From Saccharothrix sp. NRRL B-16348 (GTDB lineage: Bacteria > Actinomycetota > Actinomycetes > Mycobacteriales > Pseudonocardiaceae), in contig NZ_LGED01000004.1 of assembly GCF_001280085.1 (NCBI RefSeq), positions 1-28,792 on the forward strand: DNA of 28,792 nt, given 5' to 3'. Position 1 is the first letter of the stretch, and each line of letters begins with the position of its first letter. The notes under the pieces were generated by a model. It did no database searches and had not been told where the DNA came from. It saw only the letters and a list, made by a program, of their open reading frames with translations. Shown one piece after another: positions 7,547 to 14,788 of this stretch. A program made the translations under genes and the position numbers.

Positions 7547-7712
7547 GGCCCGATTTGACATGGGTTCGGGTGCTTTAGGCTGGTCGAAGCCGGCAGGCCT
7601 GGCGGGACGCTTTACCCCGCCGGGCCTGCCGGCTTTGGACGCTTTACCCCGCCGGGCCTGCCGGCTTTGGCCTGCCTGGAGTGCCCGTAAGGGCCCCATG
7701 TCAAATCGAGCC
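7547..7712. repeat. Foldable 166-nt intergenic element with terminal inverted repeats and internal hairpins
   Basis: Outer arms of 18 bases pair at 17 positions: 7547-7564 (core CGATTTGACATGGG) with 7695-7712 (core CCCATGTCAAATCG). Inside, 7587-7606 pairs with 7616-7635 over 20 bp with one G-U wobble and a 9-base loop. A near-identical alternative right arm lies at 7648-7667. A small hairpin GCCC-GTAA-GGGC at 7683-7694 has a GNRA-type loop. The element lies between convergent genes and could act as a bidirectional terminator, a structured RNA or a small non-autonomous mobile repeat. No flanking target duplication is visible. Confidence 0.65.
7606..7669. repeat. Perfect 32-bp tandem duplication
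   Basis: The unit beginning GACGCTTTACCCCGCC occurs at 7606-7637 and again, identically, at 7638-7669. Each copy can serve as the right arm of the hairpin whose left arm is 7587-7606, so two mutually exclusive hairpins are possible. Confidence 0.9.
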
Positions 7713-7718
7713 GGACCT

Positions 7719-7916
7719 GAGCGTTGAACTCACACACTCCGAACGTAGGACTCTCGCCCCACGAACGTAGGACTCTCGCACTCTCAACGTTCGACACGCC
7801 CAACCCGAGCGTTCGACACGCCCAACCTGAACGTTCGACACGCGCGTTCTGAACGTAGGACATGCCCGACCTGAACGTAGGACACGCGCGTTCTGAACGT
7901 AGGACACGCGCGGCTC
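7719..7916. repeat. Nine tandem 22-bp repeats
   Basis: Exactly nine head-to-tail 22-base units fill 198 bases without insertion, starting at 7719, 7741, 7763, 7785, 7807, 7829, 7851, 7873 and 7895. Most begin with GAACGTAGGAC (units 2, 3, 7, 8, 9) or the variant AACGTTCGAC / GCGTTCGAC (units 4-6), usually followed by a CACGC-like block; unit 1 is the most diverged. The array ends 10 bases before the mmsA stop. There are no spacers. Open frames crossing it on the minus strand are an artefact of the 22-base period. Confidence 0.92.
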
Positions 7917-7925
7917 GGTCAGGTC

Positions 7926-9419
7926 TTACGTGTTCTGCGGGAAGCCCAGGTTCACGCCACCGTGCGACGGGTCGAGCCACCGGCCCGTGACGGCCTTCGT
8001 GCGGGTGAAGAAGTGCACGCCCTCGGGCCCGTACGCGTGCGAGTCGCCGAACAGCGAGTCCTTCCACCCGCCGAACGAGTAGTACGCCACCGGCACCGGG
8101 ATGGGCACGTTCACCCCCACCATGCCGACCTCGACCTCGTTCTGGAACCGCCGCGCCGCGCCGCCGTCGTTGGTGAAGATCGCGGTGCCGTTGCCGTACG
8201 GGTTGGCGTTCACCACATCCAGCGCGTCGTCGTACTTCGCCACCCGCAGCACCGACAGCACCGGCCCGAAGATCTCGTCCCGGTAGATCGCCATGTCCGC
8301 GCCGACGTGGTCGAACAGCGTCGGCCCGAGCCAGAACCCCTCCGCCGCACCGTCGATCTCATGCGACCGCCCGTCCACCACCAGCGACGCGCCCTCGGAC
8401 ACACCGGCGTCCACATAGGACACCACACGATCGCGGTGCGCACCCGTGACCAACGGCCCCATCTCGCAGCCCGGGCGGCGGCCGTCACCGACGTGCAGCT
8501 CCCGGATCCGGTCCACGATCTTCGACACCAGCTCGTCGCCGACCGGGTCCACCGCGACCACGACCGAGATCGCCATGCACCGCTCGCCCGCCGAGCCGAA
8601 CCCGGCCGACACCGCCGCGTCCGCCGCCAGGTCCAGGTCCGCGTCCGGCAGCACGACCATGTGGTTCTTCGCGCCGCCCAACGCCTGCACGCGCTTGCCG
8701 TGCCGCGTGCCGGTCTCGTAGACGTACCGCGCGATCGGTGTCGACCCCACGAACGACACGGCCTTCACGTCCGGGTGCTCCAGGAGCCGGTCGACCGCGA
8801 CCTTGTCGCCGTGCACGACGTTCAGCACGCCGTCGGGCAACCCGGCCTCGGCGAACAGCTCCGCGATGAAGTTCGCCGCCGACGGGTCCTTCTCCGACGG
8901 CTTGAGCACCACCGCGTTGCCGCACGCGATCGCGTTCGGCACGAACCACAGCGGCACCATGGCCGGGAAGTTGAACGGCGAGATCACGCCGACCACGCCC
9001 AGCGGCTGCTGGATCGAGTACACGTCGACCCGCGTCGACGCGTTCTCGCTGAACCCGCCCTTGAGCAGGTGCGGGATGCCGCACGCGAACTCCACGGCCT
9101 CCAGCGCGCGCTGCACCTCCCCCGCCGCGTCGGACAGCACCTTGCCGTGCTCGGCGGTGACGATCGCGGCCAGCTCGCCCTTGCGGGCGTTGAGCAGCTC
9201 GCGGAACGCGAACATCACGTTCGACCGCTGCGCCAGCGACGCGTTGCGCCACGACTCGAACGCCTCGCGCGCCGCCGCCACCGCCTCGTCCACAGTGGAC
9301 TCATCGGCGAAGCCGACCTGGCCGGCCACCTGTCCCGTCGCCGGGTCGTACACGTCGCCGGAGCGCGCGCTCTCGCCCTGCCACGGCTTGCCGCCGATCC
9401 AGTGCCCGATCGTCTTCAC
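7926..9419 (-). CDS. mmsA: CoA-acylating methylmalonate-semialdehyde dehydrogenase
   Basis: A 497-residue aldehyde dehydrogenase of the MmsA subfamily, which converts malonate semialdehyde to acetyl-CoA and methylmalonate semialdehyde to propionyl-CoA with NAD+ and CoA. Family marks are GVISPFNFPAMVPLWF, FVGSTPIARYVYETG, the block GGAKNHMVVLPDAD, and the catalytic cysteine C281 in GSAGERCMAIS. The C-terminal GVHFFTRTKAVTGRW is also typical. The GTG at 9419 overlaps the stop of the preceding aminotransferase as GTGA, so the two are translationally coupled. In this locus it would be the last step of beta-alanine (from uracil) or beta-aminoisobutyrate (from thymine) breakdown. A role in valine or inositol catabolism is possible, but neighbours for those pathways are absent. 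Confidence 0.95.
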   Translation of the reverse strand: MKTIGHWIGGKPWQGESARSGDVYDPATGQVAGQVGFADESTVDEAVAAAREAFESWRNASLAQRSNVMFAFRELLNARKGELAAIVTAEHGKVLSDAAGEVQRALEAVEFACGIPHLLKGGFSENASTRVDVYSIQQPLGVVGVISPFNFPAMVPLWFVPNAIACGNAVVLKPSEKDPSAANFIAELFAEAGLPDGVLNVVHGDKVAVDRLLEHPDVKAVSFVGSTPIARYVYETGTRHGKRVQALGGAKNHMVVLPDADLDLAADAAVSAGFGSAGERCMAISVVVAVDPVGDELVSKIVDRIRELHVGDGRRPGCEMGPLVTGAHRDRVVSYVDAGVSEGASLVVDGRSHEIDGAAEGFWLGPTLFDHVGADMAIYRDEIFGPVLSVLRVAKYDDALDVVNANPYGNGTAIFTNDGGAARRFQNEVEVGMVGVNVPIPVPVAYYSFGGWKDSLFGDSHAYGPEGVHFFTRTKAVTGRWLDPSHGGVNLGFPQNT

Positions 9420-10690
9420 AGCACGTCCTCCAGAATGCCGAGCGCTTCCTCGACCTCGTCCTCGGTCAACGTCATCGGCGGCGCGAGGCGGATGACGTTG
9501 CCGTACAGGCCGCCCTTGCCGACCAGCAGCCCGCGTTCCCGCGTGCCCTCCAGCACGGCGACCGCCCTCGCCGCGTCCGGCGCGCCATCGGCGCCCACCA
9601 GCTCGATGCCGATCATCAAGCCCTTGCCGCGCACGTCGCCGACCGCCGGCCGGTCCGCCGCGATGTCGCGCAGCCCGTCGATCAGCCGTTCGCCGAGCTT
9701 GGCGGCGTTGGCCTGCAGGTCGTGGTCGAGCAGGTAGTTCAACGTGGCCAGGGCGCCGGTCGTGGCGATCGGATTGCCTCCGAACGTGGACAGCGAGTTG
9801 GCCGTGAGGCAGTCCATCAGGTCGCCGCGCGCGACCACGCCGCCGATCGCGAGACCGTTGCCGAGGCCCTTGGCGAACGTCATCGCGTCGGGCGTCACGC
9901 CGTGTGACTGGATGCCCCAAAAGTGCTCCCCGGTGCGCCCCCATCCGGTCTGCACCTCGTCGGAGACGAACAGGATGCCGTACTCGTCCAGCACTTCCTT
10001 GAACGCGCCGAACAACCCGTCCGGCGGCGAGGAGAACCCGCCGACGCCCTGGATCGGCTCGGCGATCATGCACGCCACGTCGCCCGCCGTCGTCGTCTCG
10101 ATCACCTCGCGCAGGTCCGCCACGCACGCCTTGACGTAGTCGGCGTCCGACAAGCCCTTGAACGGGCTGCGGAACCGGTAGCCGCCGTGCACCCAGCTGA
10201 CCTTGACCGGGCTGAGCGAGGACGCCGACCAGCCCCGGTTGCCGGTGATCGCGACCGTGGCGAACGCCCGGCCGTGGTAGGAGTTGCGCAGCGCGAGGAC
10301 CTGGTCGCTGCGGCGGAACTGGGTGGCCAGCATGAGCGCCGTCTCGTTGGCCTCGGTGCCGGAGTTGGTGAAGAACACCTTGGCGTCCGGGATGCCGGAC
10401 AGCTCGGCGATCTTCTCGGCCAGCTCGACCTGCGAGCGGATCAGGTAGAGCGTGGAGCTGTGCAGCACGCCGGTCGAGAGCTGGGAGCGGATCGCGTCGG
10501 AGATCTCGGCGACGTCGTAGCCGACCGCGTTGGTCAGGATGCCGGCGAAGAAGTCCAGGTAGGTGCGGCCTTCACGGTCGGTGACGCGGCGTCCGCTCGC
10601 GCTCGCCAGCTCGATCGGCTGCTCGTAGTAGAGGGCCATCCAGTCGGGCATCACCGCGCGGTGCCGGGCCAGCAACTCCTCGTGTCCCAT
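9416..10690 (-). CDS. Class III aminotransferase, probable beta-alanine / beta-aminoisobutyrate transaminase
   Basis: A 424-residue pyridoxal-phosphate aminotransferase of the alanine-glyoxylate aminotransferase 2-like group. It shows the cofactor-binding block FFTNSGTEANETALMLA, the FVSDEVQTGWGRTGEHFWG segment with the ring-stacking Asp, and the Schiff-base lysine K274 in TFAKGLGNGLAIGG. The ATG at 10690 has GGAGG five bases upstream. It is the first gene of a two-gene operon with mmsA and is divergent from a PucR-type regulator. Context argues for transamination of beta-alanine or 3-aminoisobutyrate to the semialdehyde that MmsA consumes. A 4-aminobutyrate or glyoxylate preference cannot be excluded from sequence. 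Confidence 0.88.
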   Translation of the reverse strand: MGHEELLARHRAVMPDWMALYYEQPIELASASGRRVTDREGRTYLDFFAGILTNAVGYDVAEISDAIRSQLSTGVLHSSTLYLIRSQVELAEKIAELSGIPDAKVFFTNSGTEANETALMLATQFRRSDQVLALRNSYHGRAFATVAITGNRGWSASSLSPVKVSWVHGGYRFRSPFKGLSDADYVKACVADLREVIETTTAGDVACMIAEPIQGVGGFSSPPDGLFGAFKEVLDEYGILFVSDEVQTGWGRTGEHFWGIQSHGVTPDAMTFAKGLGNGLAIGGVVARGDLMDCLTANSLSTFGGNPIATTGALATLNYLLDHDLQANAAKLGERLIDGLRDIAADRPAVGDVRGKGLMIGIELVGADGAPDAARAVAVLEGTRERGLLVGKGGLYGNVIRLAPPMTLTEDEVEEALGILEDVL

Positions 10691-10746
10691 CGCGTCCTCC
10701 GGTCGTAGTCCCTGGATGGAGTGTGGTCGGCGGTGCGGAGGGCCGC

Positions 10747-10797
10747 CATGGACAACCTGTACCGCTTTCCCGCGCGGCGGATTACGTTGTGTCCATG
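10747..10797. promoter_or_regulatory. Imperfect inverted repeat in the aminotransferase / pucR divergent promoter
   Basis: CATGGACAAC at 10747-10756 faces GTTGTGTCCATG at 10786-10797; the arms are complementary apart from a two-base insertion and their centres are about 40 bases apart. The right arm runs into the pucR start codon. The position suits an operator for PucR acting on both genes, but only one copy is present and binding is inferred. Confidence 0.3.
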
Positions 10798-12444
10798 TAC
10801 CCGACGGTCGCCGAAGCGCTGGCCCTGCCCGTGGTCCGGCGCGGCAAGCCGGCCGTGGTCGCGGGCGCGGCCGGGATGGGCCGCCGGGTGCGGTGGGTGC
10901 ACGTCGCCGAGGTGGCCGACATTGCACACCTGCTGCGCGGCGGCGAGCTCGTGCTGACCACCGGCATCGCGTTGCCCGACGACCCGGACGGGCTGCGCCG
11001 CTACGTCGCCGACCTGGCATCGGTCGGCGCGTCCGGGCTGGTCGTGGAGCTGGTGCGGCGGTGGAGCGACGAGGTGCCGGGCGCGCTGGTGGCCGCCGCC
11101 GAGCAGCACGAGCTGCCGCTGGTCACGTTGGCGCGGGAGACCCGGTTCGTGTCGGTGACCGAGGCCGTGGTGTCGCTGATCGTGGACGCGCAGCTGGCCG
11201 AGCTGCGGGCGGCCGAGCAGGTGCACGAGGCGTTCACCGCGTTGACCGTGGCCGGTGCGGAGCCCGCCGAGGTGCTGCGCGAGGTGGCCCGGACGGCGGG
11301 GCTGCCGGTGGTGCTGGAGACGTTGGGGCACGAGGTGCTGGCCTACGACGCGGCCGGTCAGGACCCGACCGCGCTGCTGGCCGACTGGGGCCAGCGGTCA
11401 CGGGCGGTGGCCGTGCCGGAGCGGACCGCGTACCACGAGCAGGCCGGGTGGCTGGTGACGGTGGTCGGGGCGCGTGGCGCGGACTGGGGGCGGCTGGTGC
11501 TGCTGTCGCCCGAGCCGCCGCCGCACCGGCACGTCGTGGTGGCCGAACGCGCCGCGTCGGCGTTGGCCGTGCACCGGCTGGTGGCGCGGGACCGGGAGTC
11601 GTTGGAACGGCAGACGCACCGGACGTTGCTCACCCAGCTGCTCGGGCAGCCGCCGCACGACCTGCCGACGCGGGCGGCGGCGCTCGGCGTGCCGCTGGAA
11701 CGGCGGCAGCTCGTCGGGGTGGCGATCCGGCCGGGCACGGCGAGCGTGCCCGCGCAGGCGTTGGCCTCGCAGGAGGTGCTGCGCGACCTGGCCGAGGCGA
11801 CGGCGTTGGCGGCACGGCGGGTGACCGTGCCCGCGCTCGTCGGCGTCGTGGACGACACCAGCGTGCGGGCGTTGCTGTCGCTGCCGCCGCAGGCCGGGCT
11901 GGACGGTGTGCTGCGGCGGTTGGCGCGGGAGGTGCATCGGCGGGCGGCGGAGGCGCAGCACGCGTTGCCCGTGGTGGTGGCCGTCGGCACGACCGTGACC
12001 GCGTTGCCGGACGTGCGGCGGTCGTTGGGCGAGGCGGCGCACGTGGCGGGTGCGGCGCTGCGGTCGCCGGGGACCAAGCTGTACCACCGGCTGGACGACG
12101 TGCGGCTGCGCGGCCTGCTGCACCTGTTGCGCGAGGACGAGCGGGTGGTCGCGTTCGCGGACCGTGAGCTGGGGACGCTGCTGTCGCGGGACGCCAACCA
12201 GGGGACCCGGCTGGTGGAGCTGCTGCGGTGCTTCTGCGAGCACGGGGGCAACAAGTCGGCCGCGGCAGCCGCCGCGCACCTCTCCCGCACGGCGTACTAC
12301 CAGCAGTTGAGCCGGATCGAGCAGGTGCTCGGGGTGTCGTTGGAGGACCCGGAGTCCGTGCTCTCGCTGTACGTGGCGTTGCTGGTGCAGGAGATGGGCG
12401 AGCGGGATCCTCAGCTACCCCGCCCGCCCACTTCCGCGACTTAG
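10795..12444 (+). CDS. PucR-family transcriptional regulator
   Basis: A 549-residue regulator. Residues about 5-120 form the PucR ligand-type domain (PTVAEALALPVVRRGKPAVV, LLRGGELVLTTG). A GGDEF-like middle region follows, and the C-terminal PucR helix-turn-helix spans about 485-540 (LVELLRCFCEHGGNKSAAAA, LSRTAYYQQLSRIEQVLG). PucR proteins govern purine, pyrimidine and amino-group catabolism in Gram-positive bacteria. The gene is divergent from the aminotransferase-mmsA operon, so it probably senses a pathway metabolite such as beta-alanine and activates that operon. The start could be ATG 10795 or the in-frame GTG at 10789; no strong ribosome site supports either. Its stop interlocks with that of the convergent gene. 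Confidence 0.9.
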   Translation: MYPTVAEALALPVVRRGKPAVVAGAAGMGRRVRWVHVAEVADIAHLLRGGELVLTTGIALPDDPDGLRRYVADLASVGASGLVVELVRRWSDEVPGALVAAAEQHELPLVTLARETRFVSVTEAVVSLIVDAQLAELRAAEQVHEAFTALTVAGAEPAEVLREVARTAGLPVVLETLGHEVLAYDAAGQDPTALLADWGQRSRAVAVPERTAYHEQAGWLVTVVGARGADWGRLVLLSPEPPPHRHVVVAERAASALAVHRLVARDRESLERQTHRTLLTQLLGQPPHDLPTRAAALGVPLERRQLVGVAIRPGTASVPAQALASQEVLRDLAEATALAARRVTVPALVGVVDDTSVRALLSLPPQAGLDGVLRRLAREVHRRAAEAQHALPVVVAVGTTVTALPDVRRSLGEAAHVAGAALRSPGTKLYHRLDDVRLRGLLHLLREDERVVAFADRELGTLLSRDANQGTRLVELLRCFCEHGGNKSAAAAAAHLSRTAYYQQLSRIEQVLGVSLEDPESVLSLYVALLVQEMGERDPQLPRPPTSAT

Positions 12445-12884
12445 CCCAGCGGCACCGGCAGCTTGCCGAGCTCACCGGTCAGGTCGGGCATCTCGCTCGG
12501 GCCCGAGATCGGCGGCCTCACCGGCAGCTCCGGCATTTCGGGCAGGGCGCGGGACTGCGGCGCGAGGACGTCGCCCACGAACGGCAGCGGGGGCGCGGCG
12601 GGCGCCTTCAGCGCGGCCGGTGCGGCCACCTTGGGCGCCGTGACGTCCGACGTGCCGCCGGGCAGCGGCGCGGGCAGCTTCACCGCCTGACCGCTGAGCA
12701 GGTCGGTGACGGGCCTGGTCGCGTCGAGACCGACCTCGGGGGCGTTGCCGATCTTGCCGACGGTGCCGTCCACGATCTCGGTCGGCCCCTCGGCCGCGGA
12801 GGCCGCGGAGGCGAGCAGCGGAGAAGTACCAACGGCGAGCAGGGCGGCGGCACGCAGGAGTCCGCGCGTGCGGTATCCGGACAC
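12441..12884 (-). CDS. Small secreted proline-rich protein of unknown function
   Basis: A 147-residue exported protein. The N-terminus MSGYRTRGLLRAAALLAVG, followed by TSPLLASAASA, is a clear Sec signal peptide with a likely AxA cleavage near residue 30. The mature part is low-complexity, rich in Pro, Ala, Gly and Leu, with recurrent PELP/PDL/LPVPL pieces, no cysteine and no recognised domain. The GTG at 12884 is chosen because AGGA lies just upstream and the signal peptide then begins correctly; a TTG at 12914 would add ten residues. Its TAA stop (12441-12443) overlaps the TAG stop of pucR. I do not recognise a family. It resembles the many small cell-envelope proteins of actinomycetes only in general character. 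Confidence 0.7.
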   Translation of the reverse strand: MSGYRTRGLLRAAALLAVGTSPLLASAASAAEGPTEIVDGTVGKIGNAPEVGLDATRPVTDLLSGQAVKLPAPLPGGTSDVTAPKVAAPAALKAPAAPPLPFVGDVLAPQSRALPEMPELPVRPPISGPSEMPDLTGELGKLPVPLG

Positions 12885-13105
12885 GGTTTTCCTAACCTGG
12901 TTGGGGACCTGCAAGTTGACCTACTCCCCATCGACCGAAACCGCCCCCACCCTTGACCGCTCGATCAGGTGACTGACGCTCCGTGTCCCCACCCCACCCG
13001 ATCGAGGCACACTGACTGCGCGGACGAGTGTGGTCCTACCGCACGTTGTCCGCTCACCCGGATCGGCCACCCCGAGGCGGAAGCGGTGCGTGGGCGTTGG
13101 TGAGA
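12885..13105. other. Upstream region of the small secreted protein, no gene seen
   Basis: This stretch should hold the minus-strand promoter of the secreted protein, but I see no convincing -35/-10 pair. Apart from AGGA before the GTG at 12884, nothing is supported. Together with the two hairpins that follow (13106-13145 and 13176-13218) it makes up the 353-base gap between the two secreted-protein genes. Confidence 0.4.
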
Positions 13106-13145
13106 GCCCCGCGGGTCCGGGGTCGGGGTACCGGAACCGCGGGGC
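13106..13145. terminator. GC-rich inverted repeat between two secreted-protein genes
   Basis: GCCCCGCGG at 13106-13114 pairs with CCGCGGGGC at 13137-13145, and inside it TCCGG (13116-13120) pairs with CCGGA (13131-13135). It lies beyond the main protease terminator and may be a back-up terminator or a structured leader. Confidence 0.45.
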
Positions 13146-13175
13146 CGCCCGCCCCCGTGGCGGAACGTGGGCCGC

Positions 13176-13218
13176 GCGGGACCGTGTCGGGGAGACGTTA
13201 AGGGCGACACGGTCCCGC
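13176..13218 (-). terminator. Hairpin terminator after the serine protease gene
   Basis: GCGGGACCGTGTCG at 13176-13189 is perfectly complementary to 13205-13218, with a 15-base loop; pairing continues outward past a single bulged base. It begins 20 bases downstream of the protease stop on the minus strand. Confidence 0.8.
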
Positions 13219-13237
13219 GGCGGCTTCTTCCCCCGGG

Positions 13238-14671
13238 TTAGGGGTTCGTGACCCCGAGCGTGTAGCTGCCGGAGCCGCTGTACGCGTGCACTCGGTAGCG
13301 GTAGTAGCCGGGCGTGCCGTTGTAGTCGACCGTCTCGCTCGCGGCGGGGCTGTCGCCCTTGGCCACGACCGCCCACGAGCTGCCGTTCCACTTCTGCAGG
13401 TAGAGGTCGAAGTCGGTGCCGCTCGGGCCGGCCAGGCAGCCGACGTGCGCGCCCGACACCGTGGACTGGTAGTAGCTGTTGTCCGGCTGGTACGCCTGAC
13501 CGCCCGCGGCCAGGGAGCCGGTGTACGTGGTCTCCGAGCTCTGGCAGCCGGTCGGCGGGTTCGGGTCGCCGCCGCCACCGGTGACCAGGGTCAGGCCGTA
13601 GACCTGGAGGATCTCGTTGACCGGCTGGAAGTACGTGGTGCCGCCGGTGCGGCAGTTGCCCGAGCCGCCGGACGTGACGCCCTGCGCCTGCGTGCCGGCC
13701 AGCAGCGAGCCGCCCGAGTCGCCCGGCTCCGCGCACACCGTGGTCTGGATCAGGCCGGTCACCGTGCCCTGCAGGTAGGTCACCGACGAGTTGCGGGCCT
13801 GGATGGTGCCGCAGTGCCAGCCCGTGGTCGACCCGGAGCGGCACACGGTCGAGCCGACCGGCGCGTCCTGCGAACCGGCGACCGACACCGTGCCGCCCGA
13901 GTAGTTGTTGACCAGGCCGCGCGGGGTGTTGCCCGCCGCGACCTGCACCCACGCGTAGTCGTTGCCGGGGAAGCTGGACCCGCGGAACGTGCCGCTCGGG
14001 TTGGCCGTCGACGCGCCCGTCGAGCCGCAGTGCCCGGCGGTGACAAACCCGCCGTTGACGGAGAAGCCGACCGAGCAGCGGGTGCCGCTGCCGATCGTGT
14101 AGGCGTTGCCGCCGATCACGTCGATCAGCGGGCGGGGGGCCTCGGTGGTGGTGACGTGCCGGACGGCCGAGGACGAGACGCCGGACGACGCGACGAACGC
14201 GCGTGCGGCGGCGAGGCCGCCGGGGTGCGACTTGACCACGACGGTGTTGGTGGGCAGGTCGACGTACCAGCCGGGCACGGACTTCGGCGTGCGCGCCACG
14301 TGCGCGTCGAGTGCGGACTTCACCGCGTCCAGGTCGCCCTCGCTGCGCTGGACGAGCTTGGTCCGCACGCCGCCCTGGTCCACGTCGGACGCGCGGGTCA
14401 CGCCGACGGTGAGCGTGCCGGACGAGTCGATCCACGCGCCGCCGAACCGGCCGTCCAGCCGCTTGCGCAGGCCGCGCGCGGTGTCGGCGGAGCGTTCGTC
14501 GGCGGCCAGCCGGGCGCGCGCCCGGTCGGCGTCCAGGCCGAGGTCGCGTTGGACGGCGGCCAGGATCTCCGCGTCCTGACCGGCGGGCGCGGCCTGCGCG
14601 GCGGCGGGGGTCAGGATCCCCGCCGCGACGAGCGCCGCGGCGAGCGCGATGGGTCTCAACAGTGCTGACAT
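13238..14671 (-). CDS. Secreted streptogrisin/alpha-lytic-type serine protease with C-terminal pre-peptidase domain
   Basis: A 477-residue exported chymotrypsin-fold (S1E-like) preproprotease. A signal peptide (MSALLRPIALAAALVAAG, cleavage after AQA) is followed by a pro-region to about 180 that contains the alpha-lytic-type propeptide segment (RKRLDGRFGGAWID, PGWYVDLPTNTVVV). The mature domain has the triad H214 (TAGHCG), D238 (NDYAWVQV) and S319 (GDSGGS), with paired cysteines. After a Gly/Pro linker (GGGGDPNPPTG, about 380-390) comes a beta-sandwich pre-peptidase C-terminal-like domain of about 85 residues (DFDLYLQKWNGSSWAVVAKG, YYRYRVHAYSGSGSYTLGV). The ATG at 14671 has GAGGAG eight bases upstream. 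It probably degrades extracellular protein; nothing links it functionally to the pyrimidine genes around it. Confidence 0.95.
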   Translation of the reverse strand: MSALLRPIALAAALVAAGILTPAAAQAAPAGQDAEILAAVQRDLGLDADRARARLAADERSADTARGLRKRLDGRFGGAWIDSSGTLTVGVTRASDVDQGGVRTKLVQRSEGDLDAVKSALDAHVARTPKSVPGWYVDLPTNTVVVKSHPGGLAAARAFVASSGVSSSAVRHVTTTEAPRPLIDVIGGNAYTIGSGTRCSVGFSVNGGFVTAGHCGSTGASTANPSGTFRGSSFPGNDYAWVQVAAGNTPRGLVNNYSGGTVSVAGSQDAPVGSTVCRSGSTTGWHCGTIQARNSSVTYLQGTVTGLIQTTVCAEPGDSGGSLLAGTQAQGVTSGGSGNCRTGGTTYFQPVNEILQVYGLTLVTGGGGDPNPPTGCQSSETTYTGSLAAGGQAYQPDNSYYQSTVSGAHVGCLAGPSGTDFDLYLQKWNGSSWAVVAKGDSPAASETVDYNGTPGYYRYRVHAYSGSGSYTLGVTNP

Positions 14672-14788
14672 GGGGAGTTCTCCTCGAAGGAGGGCAGGGA
14701 TTCCCCGTGAAAGTAGGTCCGCGGACCCGTTCGCGGTAATACCACTTGGGTCATAAGACGCGGTGATGGCCGACGGCGGAACCAGCGG

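Noticed and set aside
7547..7712. Classical insertion sequence
   Set aside because: The unit is only 166 bases, encodes nothing and has no target-site duplication; at most it is a non-autonomous repeat.
7719..7916. CRISPR-like array
   Set aside because: The 22-base units are contiguous with no unique spacers, there is no leader and no cas gene in the window.
7612..8067. A 151-residue minus-strand open frame running from the mmsA 3' end through the 22-bp repeats
   Set aside because: It overlaps mmsA in another frame, and its repetitive protein text follows only from reading a 22-base period in three phases.
12914..12914. TTG start for the small secreted protein
   Set aside because: It would place ten unconserved residues before the signal peptide and lacks a ribosome site; the GTG at 12884 has AGGA just upstream.
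13286..14668. Long plus-strand frame opposite the serine protease
   Set aside because: Its Arg/Ala/Val-rich text is typical of antisense shadows in high-GC DNA; the minus frame has signal peptide, catalytic triad and terminator.
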